A stretch of DNA of 44,834 bases. Origin: Devosia sp. (lineage in GTDB: Bacteria > Pseudomonadota > Alphaproteobacteria > Rhizobiales > Devosiaceae). The notes under the pieces are model-generated. The model saw only the letters and a list, made by a program, of their open reading frames with translations, ran no database searches and had not been told where the DNA came from. Positions 7,829 to 16,889 of this stretch are shown piece by piece. The stretch covers positions 1 to 44,834 of the forward strand of contig JAHCJW010000010.1 in assembly GCA_026126125.1 (NCBI GenBank). The letters run 5' to 3'. Each line of letters starts with the position of its first letter. Positions within the stretch are counted from its first letter, which is position 1. A program made the position numbers and the translations under genes.

Positions 7829-9490
7829 ATGAGCTTGAATAAGATTGCACTCTTGCTGATGGCCGGCACGGTCTCGGGGGCCGGCATGGCCGCCCAGGCC
7901 CAGGAGGCCATTTTGACCGCGGTGCCCCAGCAGTTGACGGCGTGGGTCGAAAACTACAATCCCATGAACGCCACCACCGTGCTGCCCACCGTGCAGGACT
8001 TCATGTACGAGCCGCTGGTGGTGTTCAACGCCATCAAGGGCGGCGAGGCCAATTACCGGCTGGCGACGTCCTATGCCTATTCCGACGACCAGCTCGCATT
8101 GACCTTCACCATGCGTGACGGCGTCACCTGGTCGGACGGCACCCCGCTCACCGCCAAGGACGTGGCCTTCACCTTCAACCTGGTCAAAACCCATCCCGCC
8201 CTCGATCTGCGGGCGGTCTGGCCAGGCCTCGAAAGCGTCGAAGCCATCGACGACAAGACCGTGCGCTTCACCTACAAGCAGGTGAACGCGGGCCTGATCT
8301 ACCAGATCGTGCAGACCTATGTCGTGCCCGAGCATGTCTGGGCCGGCGTCGCCGATCCGCTCACCTTCACCAATCCCGACCCGGTCGGCTCGGGCCCGCT
8401 GACCCAGATCCGCCGCTTCACCCCGCAGGAATATGTTCAGTGCCGCAACCCCAATTATTGGGATGCCGCGGAGCTCGAAGTGGACTGCATGCGCATGCCG
8501 CAGGTCTCCAACAACGACCAGGTGCTCTCCATGGCTGCCAATGGCGAACTGGACTGGTTCGGCTCCTTCCTGCCCGACATCGAGCGCACCTATCTCTCAG
8601 GCGATCCCGACCATCGCGGCTACTGGTTCCCCGCCGGCTCGCCGGTCTATTTCTCGCTCAACATGCAGAGCGAAGATCCCGGCCTCAACGAAGCCTTCAA
8701 CAAAGTCGAATTCCGTCGGGCCTTCTCCATGGCCATGGATCGCCAGGCCATGGTGGACATCGCCGGCTATGGCTATCCCACCGCCAATGAATATGCCTCG
8801 GGCCTCGGTCAGGCCTATGATGTGTGGAACAATGCCGAGGTCGAAGCCGAATACGGCCATTTCGCCCATTTCGACATCGACGCCGCCAAGGCACTCCTCG
8901 CCGATACCGGTTTTTCCGACACGAATGGCGACGGCTTCCTCGAAACCCCGAGCGGCGCACCGATCGCCTTCGAGATCATCGTTCCCAATGGCTGGACGGA
9001 CTGGGTGAACACGGTGCAGCTCGCCGTGGAAGGCCTCACCGAAATCGGCATCAACGCCGCCATGGCAACGCCGGAAAGCCCGGCCTGGACCGATGCGCTG
9101 ATCTCGGGCAAGTACCAGGTGGCGATCAATTCGGTGACCACCGGCGTCAGCCCGCACTTCTTCCTCGATCTGTCGCTGCATTCGCGCCATATCGGACAGA
9201 ACCGCTTCGCCTCGGCCCGCTACGTCAACCCCGCGCTCGATGCGGCGCTTGACGGCTTTAACACCACCACGGACGAAGCCGCCCAGCGTCAGGCCATGAG
9301 CGAAATTCTCGGCCTCATCGCGGCCGACATGCCGCTGATCAACGTCTTCAACAACCCGCTCTGGTACGAATACAACACCAGCCGCTTCACCGGCTTCTTC
9401 AACGCGGACAATCCCGTCGCCCGCCCGGTCGTCTATGCCGGCGTGCCCGAGCGCCTCTTGCACCTGCTGGCCCTGTCCCCGGTCAACTGA
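7829..9490 (+). CDS. ABC transporter substrate-binding protein, family 5, possibly oligosaccharide-binding
   Basis: Periplasmic binding protein of 553 residues with a Sec signal (MSLNKIALLLMAGTVSGAG, cut after AQAQ). The ATG at 7829 follows GGGAGGAG; upstream in-frame starts lack one. Family-5 signatures are MRDGVTWSDGTPLTAKDVAF, GSGPLTQIRRFTPQEYVQC and EFRRAFSMAMDRQAMVDIAG. The stretch CRNPNYWD and the C-terminal NTSRFTGFFNADNPVARP resemble the beta-oligosaccharide (cellobiose/laminaribiose) branch of the family rather than dipeptide binders; this is from memory and only suggestive. It is the first gene of a five-gene operon, with a strong stem-loop after its stop codon. Confidence 0.92.
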   Translation: MSLNKIALLLMAGTVSGAGMAAQAQEAILTAVPQQLTAWVENYNPMNATTVLPTVQDFMYEPLVVFNAIKGGEANYRLATSYAYSDDQLALTFTMRDGVTWSDGTPLTAKDVAFTFNLVKTHPALDLRAVWPGLESVEAIDDKTVRFTYKQVNAGLIYQIVQTYVVPEHVWAGVADPLTFTNPDPVGSGPLTQIRRFTPQEYVQCRNPNYWDAAELEVDCMRMPQVSNNDQVLSMAANGELDWFGSFLPDIERTYLSGDPDHRGYWFPAGSPVYFSLNMQSEDPGLNEAFNKVEFRRAFSMAMDRQAMVDIAGYGYPTANEYASGLGQAYDVWNNAEVEAEYGHFAHFDIDAAKALLADTGFSDTNGDGFLETPSGAPIAFEIIVPNGWTDWVNTVQLAVEGLTEIGINAAMATPESPAWTDALISGKYQVAINSVTTGVSPHFFLDLSLHSRHIGQNRFASARYVNPALDAALDGFNTTTDEAAQRQAMSEILGLIAADMPLINVFNNPLWYEYNTSRFTGFFNADNPVARPVVYAGVPERLLHLLALSPVN

Positions 9491-9501
9491 TCCCTTGAAA
9501 G

Positions 9502-9530
9502 GGCGGCGGCGCGGCTTTCGTGCCGCCGCC
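9502..9530 (+). terminator. 9-bp GC stem-loop between SBP and permease genes
   Basis: GGCGGCGGC (9502-9510) and GCCGCCGCC (9522-9530) form a perfect stem around an 11-base loop, starting 11 bases after the binding-protein stop. There is no U-tract. A stem-loop here would be expected to protect the upstream message and lower permease expression, so that binding protein exceeds membrane subunits. Confidence 0.55.
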
Positions 9531-9548
9531 TGCCTGTTGGAGACTGCG

Positions 9549-10526
9549 ATGAGCTTCGTTATCCGCCGGATCGGTTTCTATCTTGTGGCCTTCCTGGTGG
9601 CGGCCACGGTGAATTTCGCCCTGCCGCGCCTGATGCCGGGCAACCCGATCGACATCATGTTCTCCCAGCAGAACAGCACTTTGACCCCCGAGGCTCGCCA
9701 GGCACTGGTGGAAACCTTCGGCTTCGCCTCCGGTCCCCTGCATTTGCAGTTTCTCGATTATATGCGCTCGGTCTTCACCGGCGATCTGGGCTATTCCATC
9801 CGCTTTTATCCCCAGAAGGTGAACCAGGTTCTGGCCTATGCCCTGCCCTGGACGCTGCTGCTGGCGGGCACCGCGACCCTTCTCGCCTTCTGCCTGGGTT
9901 CGGTCATCGGCGCCTTCGCTGCCTGGCGTCGCGGCGGCCTGCTCGATGCGGTGGCCACGCCCCTGTCGCTGGCCTTGCAGGCGACACCGGCCGTCGTCAT
10001 CGCCCTGACCGCCCTTTTCACTTTCGGTGTGGCGCTCAAATGGCTGCCCACCGGCTATGCCTTCGCCCCGGCGCTCGACCCGGCCTGGAGCTGGGATTTC
10101 ATTTCCAGCGTCCTGCTGCACGGCCTGATGCCCGTCACCTCGCTGATGATCGTTTTCGTCGGCGGCTATCTGGTCACCATGCGCAACAACATGATCGGCC
10201 AGTTGGGCGAGGACCACGTCACCATGGGCCTGGCCAAGGGCCTATCGGACCGGCGCGTGCAGTTCAACTATGCGGCACGCAACGCGCTTCTGCCCTCGGT
10301 CACCTCGCTGGGGCTGACGCTGGGCGCCATTCTGGGCGGCTCGCTGGTCACCGAGGTGGTGTTCAACTATCCCGGCCTCGGCCAGACCCTCTATATCGGC
10401 ATCGTCACGCGCGATTATCCGCTGATCCAGGGACAATTGCTGATCATGACCTTCGCCACGCTCCTCGCCAACCTGGCGGTCGATCTCCTCTACGTGTTCC
10501 TCGACCCTCGCCTGCGGAGAGCCTGA
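9549..10526 (+). CDS. ABC transporter permease (DppB/OppB type)
   Basis: Inner-membrane permease of 325 residues. It starts MSFVIRRIGFYLVAFLVAAT, followed by the family motif PRLMPGNPIDIM. The coupling loop is VTMGLAKGLSDRRVQFNY, and it ends DLLYVFLDPRLRRA. The ATG at 9549 follows TTGGAG; the earlier in-frame start would overlap the binding-protein gene and gives a cysteine- and arginine-rich leader. The next permease starts 5 bases after its stop. It is the transmembrane partner of the downstream DppC-type permease. Confidence 0.92.
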   Translation: MSFVIRRIGFYLVAFLVAATVNFALPRLMPGNPIDIMFSQQNSTLTPEARQALVETFGFASGPLHLQFLDYMRSVFTGDLGYSIRFYPQKVNQVLAYALPWTLLLAGTATLLAFCLGSVIGAFAAWRRGGLLDAVATPLSLALQATPAVVIALTALFTFGVALKWLPTGYAFAPALDPAWSWDFISSVLLHGLMPVTSLMIVFVGGYLVTMRNNMIGQLGEDHVTMGLAKGLSDRRVQFNYAARNALLPSVTSLGLTLGAILGGSLVTEVVFNYPGLGQTLYIGIVTRDYPLIQGQLLIMTFATLLANLAVDLLYVFLDPRLRRA

Positions 10527-10531
10527 TCGCC

Positions 10532-11436
10532 ATGTTCGAGACACTCAAAGTCTTCCTGCGCAACAAAAAGGCCCTGATGGGGCTGATTATTGTCCTGCTC
10601 TATGTCGCGCTGGCCGTCTTCGGCCCCATGCTGCTCAATGTCGATCCCATGCAGCGCGTCGGGCGTCCGCACCAGCCCCCCAATCCCGACGAGCTTCTGG
10701 GGACGACCCGAATGGGGCGGGACGTCTTTGCCCAGTTGATCTATGGCACGCGCACCTCGCTGGCCGTCGGTTTTTTCGCCGGCGTCATCATCGTCTTCAT
10801 CGGCACCTGCCTCGGCATCGCCGCCGGCTATTTCGGCGGCTGGATCGACGAAGTGGTGAGCTTTTTCACCAATGTGGTCCTAGTCATTCCGCAATTGCCC
10901 CTACTCCTGGTCATCGCCGCCTTCATGGGCCAGACCAATCCGGCCGTCATCGCCATCATCATCGGCATGACCTCCTGGGCCTGGGGGGCGCGCGTGACCC
11001 GCGCCCAGACGCTGACCCTGCGCAACCGCGAATATATCCTGGCTTCCGAGCTGATCGGCGAGCGCCCCCTGCGCATGATCTTCGTGGAATTGCTGCCCAA
11101 TCTGCTCTCGATCATCGGCTTCAACTTCATCGGCTCGGTGACCTACACGATCATCACCCAGGCCACGCTGGAATTCCTGGGACTGGGCAACCCGATGTCT
11201 GTCTCCTGGGGCACCATGCTCTATCACGCCCAGAACGCCTCGGCGATCACCGTGGGAGCCTGGTGGGAAGTGCTGGTGCCGGCTTTGGCCGTCGCCGGGA
11301 TCGGGGTCGGGCTGTCGCTCCTGAATTTCGGCGTCGACGAAATCTCCAATCCGCGCCTGCGCACGCTCGGCACCGTGGCCGCAGCCATCAAGGCGCAGAA
11401 CAAACTCGACAAGCAACGCCTTGCGGAGAGCCGTTC

Positions 11437-11440
<4 letters not shown>
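10532..11440 (+). CDS. ABC transporter permease (DppC/OppC type)
   Basis: Inner-membrane permease of 302 residues starting MFETLKVFLRNKKALMGLII. The family loop GTTRMGRDVFAQLIYGTRTS follows the first helix. The coupling loop is LASELIGERPLRMIFVELLP, and the last helices precede NFGVDEISNPRLRTLG. GGAGAG lies 12 bases upstream of the ATG. Its last codons overlap the ATPase start (ATGA at 11437-11440). The longer open frame that starts at 10040 is an out-of-frame shadow of the previous permease in its first half. Confidence 0.92.
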
Positions 11441-12240
<800 letters not shown>

Positions 12241-12244
12241 AGAC

Positions 12245-13192
<948 letters not shown>

Positions 13193-13236
13193 GGTTTTGT
13201 GAACCATCGCCGGGAAAGTCAGATGTAAGGTGCTGC

Positions 13237-13265
13237 TAAATCCCGGGAAACACCCCCCGGGTTTA
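13237..13265 (+). terminator. Candidate terminator after second importer operon
   Basis: TAAA-T-CCCGGG and CCCGGGTTTA form a 10-bp stem with one bulged T and a short loop, located 45 bases past the last ATPase gene and before the diguanylate cyclase gene. No run of U follows, so termination is only probable. Confidence 0.4.
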
Positions 13266-13329
13266 ACTTCCCCTTTGCTTCCGCCCCCCTAGATTGGCCC
13301 GGCCTGATAGCAGGCTGGGTGGGGGAAAA

Positions 13330-14514
13330 TTGGATCCGAAGCTGTTTATTTCCGTATTGACTCCTTTGTTGCCGCTGGTCCTGTCGGCGACATTCTGGGT
13401 CTTGTGGATCTGCAGGCGCGACAACACCTATGTCGCCCAGATCGCTGTCGCCTTTCTGACGACCAGCCTTGCCTTCGCCCTGCAATCCTTCCAGCTGGGC
13501 CTCGGCCACGAGCTGTCGCGCTTCGTGGCAAACCTGTTGTTCCTGGTCGCCATAACCCTGATGATCAGCGCCATGCTCCGGCGGCGTCAGTCCTCGGCCC
13601 CCCTTCCCTTGCTTTTCCTCATTGCCGCGATCACCATGGCAGGGACAGGATGGTTCACCTGGGGCCACGACGATTTTTCCACCCGCGTCATTGTGGTCAA
13701 TTCCGGCCTCGGCGTCCTGTGCACGGTGGGCGTCTATGCCCTGCGCCAGGCCGGCTGCCATACCGTGATGGACAAGCTGATCATGACCATTCTGGTGATG
13801 GGCGTGTTCACGTTCTTCTCCCGGTCGGTCAGCGAAGTCCTGTTCGTCGATCCCAGCCTGCAAACGGCGGATATTCTGTCTCCCTACTGGCTCGTCACCA
13901 GTCTGACGACGATCGTCTACTGCCTTCTGGTGGCGCTCACCATGCTGACGGCGGCGGCGCTCGACGCGATCAAGGAATTGCAGGCCCAGACACAGACCGA
14001 CCCGCTGTCCGTCCTGCTCAACCGCCGCGGCTTCGAGGTCCGGGGCGCGCAACTGCTCAACGCCCATGCGTCGTCGGGCCTTCCCATCGCTCTGGTGATG
14101 GTCGATCTCGATCACTTCAAGACCGTCAACGACCAATATGGTCACGCCATGGGCGACCTGGTGATTGCAGACTTTGCCGGGCGGCTGAAAAGCGTCATGG
14201 CACCCAATGCGATCGCCGGCCGGCTGGGCGGCGAGGAATTCGCCGTGCTCCTGCCCCTGACCGATACCAGCGGCGCCCGGCTGTTCGCCGAAACCGTGCG
14301 GACATCGGGTCAATGGATCGGCGGCCTGCGCATAACCGCCAGCTACGGGGTAGCCCAGCTTCTCGACGATGAAAATCTTGAGCATCTGCTCAAACGCGGC
14401 GATGCCGCGCTCTACCAGGCCAAGCATGGCGGCCGGGACTGCGTCCGCGTCGCCGAGGACACATCCCCCGCCATCGCGCAAAGGCGACCCTCCTATTTCC
14501 GCCAGGCAAGCTGA
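13330..14514 (+). CDS. Membrane-bound GGDEF diguanylate cyclase
   Basis: Predicted to make cyclic di-GMP from two GTP. The first 210 residues hold about seven hydrophobic segments, forming an integral-membrane sensor region of unrecognised type. A short linker with TQTDPLSVLLNRRGFE opens the GGDEF domain at about 222. VDLDHFKTVND supplies metal and guanine contacts, and the active-site motif is GGEEF at 300-304. The RxxD inhibitory site that normally sits five residues before this motif is absent (the region reads NAIAGRL). No EAL domain is present. I chose the TTG at 13330 because GGGGGA lies just before it; a TTG at 13294 is the alternative. It stands alone between the importer operon and the trehalose genes. 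Confidence 0.88.
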   Translation: MDPKLFISVLTPLLPLVLSATFWVLWICRRDNTYVAQIAVAFLTTSLAFALQSFQLGLGHELSRFVANLLFLVAITLMISAMLRRRQSSAPLPLLFLIAAITMAGTGWFTWGHDDFSTRVIVVNSGLGVLCTVGVYALRQAGCHTVMDKLIMTILVMGVFTFFSRSVSEVLFVDPSLQTADILSPYWLVTSLTTIVYCLLVALTMLTAAALDAIKELQAQTQTDPLSVLLNRRGFEVRGAQLLNAHASSGLPIALVMVDLDHFKTVNDQYGHAMGDLVIADFAGRLKSVMAPNAIAGRLGGEEFAVLLPLTDTSGARLFAETVRTSGQWIGGLRITASYGVAQLLDDENLEHLLKRGDAALYQAKHGGRDCVRVAEDTSPAIAQRRPSYFRQAS

Positions 14515-14627
14515 GGCCCTGCTCTCAGCCCGCCACCCAGGGCAGCCTTGGCCCGGCCGCCCAAGCGCGGTATCGTGGGCTCGGCTCGGCAGATCGTTCG
14601 AGACGGCAACCCCGACGGGCACCAATT

Positions 14628-14840
14628 ATGCAGTTTACCGTAACGGCCGCTGCGTATGATGCGACCAGGAAATATCTCAGCTACACCGCCAGCGGCGAAA
14701 AAAACGGCCGGCGTTTCACCATATCCTCCAAGGCCAAATGCCTGAAGGATCCGGAAACCCCTGAGCGCATCCATATGGTGGTGCTTTTGGCCATCACCGA
14801 CCATTTCAAGCGCCCTGGCCCCTCCGGACATGTCTGGTAA
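14628..14840 (+). CDS. Small hypothetical protein
   Basis: A 70-residue open frame starting MQFTVTAAAYDATRKYLSYT. It is unusually rich in lysine and poor in alanine and glycine for this genome, unlike the arginine/proline-rich shadow frames nearby, which suggests real coding. It contains RFTISSKAKCLKDPETPERI and no membrane segment. No clear ribosome site precedes the ATG. I do not recognise the family. A copy of the dispersed repeat begins about 30 bases after its stop. The antisense frame over the same bases looks less protein-like. Confidence 0.45.
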   Translation: MQFTVTAAAYDATRKYLSYTASGEKNGRRFTISSKAKCLKDPETPERIHMVVLLAITDHFKRPGPSGHVW

Positions 14841-14868
14841 ACGCGCCCCGCCGTTGCCGCCCCGGCGA

Positions 14869-14976
14869 TAAGCATGTGTCCCGAAAGTGGGAACCGGTTT
14901 CGGGAAAAACACAGGCGTAAAAACAAAGGGCTAAATCGCAGGGAGCTGAACTGAAAGAAACGCGACGCGCTTAAGG
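14869..14976 (+). repeat. Dispersed intergenic repeat, copy A
   Basis: About 105 bases sharing, in order, CGAAAGTGGGAACCGGTTTC, a GGGAAAAAC block, GGCGTAAAAACAAAGGGCTA, and GCTGAACTGAAAGAAACGCG with copies at 20969, 32874 and 35873. The flanking CATGTGT/ACACAGGC arms are more decayed than in copies C and D. It lies between the small gene and treZ. It resembles the RIME/Bru-RS class of palindromic repeats of Rhizobiales. Confidence 0.8.
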
Positions 14977-15038
14977 CGCGCGGGAACCATCTCCCTCAGG
15001 AGCCGTTCTGCGCATTCCTGCTCCTATTGGCCGATCCC

Positions 15039-16889
15039 ATGATTGCTCCCCAGCCCTTCGGCGCCGTGCCAGATGACACTGGAGTGCAGTTTCTTGCCTG
15101 GGCCCCGGGTCGCACTCGCGCCGTGGTGGAGATCGAAACCCACGGCAGCGTCCCCCTCCCCGCTCTCGGCGAGGGGTATTTTGGGGGCAGGGTCGAGGGC
15201 ATAGGGGTCGGCGCACGTTATAAATTCCGGTTCGACGACGGCCCCGCCGTGCCCGACCTCGCCTCGCGCTGGCAACCGGAAGGCAATGGCGGCCCCTCGG
15301 TCGTGGTCGCCGCCGCTCACGATTGGACCGACACCAACTGGCTGGGCCCCACCCATCAGGACCAGGTTCTATACGAGATGCATATCGGCACCTTCACCCA
15401 GGAGGGAAACTGGCGGGCCGCCATCGGCCGGCTGCACGCCTTGCGCGAGCTGGGCGTGACCATCCTCCAGATCATGCCGGTCGGCACCTTCAACGGCGCT
15501 TTCGGCTGGGGCTACGATACCACGCTGCCCTATGCACCCTTCGCGCCCTACGGCACCCCTGCCCAGATGCGCGCCTTTATCGACGCCGCCCACGCCCTGG
15601 GCATCGGCGTCATTCTCGACGTGGTCTATAATCACGCGGGTCTGGGCGACCATTACCGCGCCTATAGCGAGCGCTATTTCACCACGCGCTATGACAATGA
15701 ATGGGGCGCCGGCTTCAATTTCGATGACGAAGGCGCCCATGCCGTGCGGGACTTCATCATCGGCAACGCCGTTTATTGGGTGCAGGACTTCCATATCGAT
15801 GGCCTGCGCATCGACGCCGTCCAGGCCATGTTCGACAACAGCGAAGACCACATCGTCACCGCGCTCACCCGCGCGGTGCGCACCGCTGCCGCGCCACGCT
15901 CGGCCTATATCGTGGTCGAGAACCAGCCACAGGAGCGCCTTATGATCGCTCCCCCCGCGCAGGGCGGCCATGGGGTCGATGCCATGGTCAGCGACGATTT
16001 CCAGCACGCCGCACGCGTCGCCATCACCGGGCATGACGATTTCTACTATCGCGACTATCGCGGCACCCCGCAGGAGCTCGTCTCCGCCCTCAAATATGGC
16101 TTTCTCTATCACGGCCAGCGCTCGGACATGCGCGACACGGCCTATGGCACCTATAATCTCGATACCGCCCCCGAGCATTTCGTGCATTTTCTCGAAAATC
16201 ACGATCAGATCGCCAATTCGGCTCGCGGTTTTCGCCTCAGCACCCTGGTGTCACCCGCCCGCCAACGCGCCATAACCGCGCTTCTGCTGTTGGGGCCACA
16301 TACGCCCTGCCTGTTCCAGGGCCAGGAGTTCGGCGCCTCCAATCCGTTTTTCTATTTCTTCGGCATTGACGGCGACGACGCCCAGGCCGTGGCTGCGGGC
16401 CGCAAAAAATCGCTGACGCATTTTCCCGGCGTCACCGACCCGGCCATGCTCGAGCGCCTGCCCGATCCGGCCGATCCGGCAGTCTTCATGCGCAGCAAGC
16501 TCGATTGGCAGGAGGCCGAGCGCCATGCCGGCCTTCTGGCGCTGCATCGCGATCTTATCGCCCTGCGCCACACCGATCCGAGCTTTTCGCAACGCACCGC
16601 GCGGCGCCTCGATGGCGCCGTGATCGGCGAGGCCGCCTTCCTCCTGCGCTATCTGACGCCCGACCCCGCCGGACACCGCCTCATGCTGTGCAATCTCGGG
16701 CGCGACCTGCCCATGTCGGTGATGGCCGAACCGCTGCTCGCTCCACCCGAGGGGCACCGCTGGACCCTGGGCTGGTCGAGCGAGCACCCCGATTATGACG
16801 GCGCCGGCCGCCGCCCGGTCGAGCCCGAGCGCTTCTGGATCCTGCCGGGCGACTGCACGCTGCTGCTTACCCCAGAGGCGCGACCGTGA
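15039..16889 (+). CDS. treZ: Malto-oligosyltrehalose trehalohydrolase TreZ
   Basis: Releases free trehalose from maltooligosyl-trehalose (EC 3.2.1.141), the second step of the TreY-TreZ route, in the cytoplasm. The 616-residue protein has an N-terminal beta-sandwich domain (about 1-100, with VQFLAWAPGRTRAVVEIE), then a GH13 barrel. GH13 region markers are VILDVVYNHAG, the nucleophile in DGLRIDAVQAM, the acid in YIVVENQ and FLENHDQIAN. The length is close to the usual 580-620. I prefer the ATG at 15039 to an in-frame TTG at 15027. It overlaps treY by four bases. A debranching enzyme gene (treX/glgX) is not present next to it. Confidence 0.95.
   Translation: MIAPQPFGAVPDDTGVQFLAWAPGRTRAVVEIETHGSVPLPALGEGYFGGRVEGIGVGARYKFRFDDGPAVPDLASRWQPEGNGGPSVVVAAAHDWTDTNWLGPTHQDQVLYEMHIGTFTQEGNWRAAIGRLHALRELGVTILQIMPVGTFNGAFGWGYDTTLPYAPFAPYGTPAQMRAFIDAAHALGIGVILDVVYNHAGLGDHYRAYSERYFTTRYDNEWGAGFNFDDEGAHAVRDFIIGNAVYWVQDFHIDGLRIDAVQAMFDNSEDHIVTALTRAVRTAAAPRSAYIVVENQPQERLMIAPPAQGGHGVDAMVSDDFQHAARVAITGHDDFYYRDYRGTPQELVSALKYGFLYHGQRSDMRDTAYGTYNLDTAPEHFVHFLENHDQIANSARGFRLSTLVSPARQRAITALLLLGPHTPCLFQGQEFGASNPFFYFFGIDGDDAQAVAAGRKKSLTHFPGVTDPAMLERLPDPADPAVFMRSKLDWQEAERHAGLLALHRDLIALRHTDPSFSQRTARRLDGAVIGEAAFLLRYLTPDPAGHRLMLCNLGRDLPMSVMAEPLLAPPEGHRWTLGWSSEHPDYDGAGRRPVEPERFWILPGDCTLLLTPEARP

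Noticed and set aside
13219-14625. A 468-codon minus-strand frame opposite the diguanylate cyclase gene
   Set aside because: The plus strand carries an intact GGEEF domain and membrane helices; the minus-strand product is low complexity.
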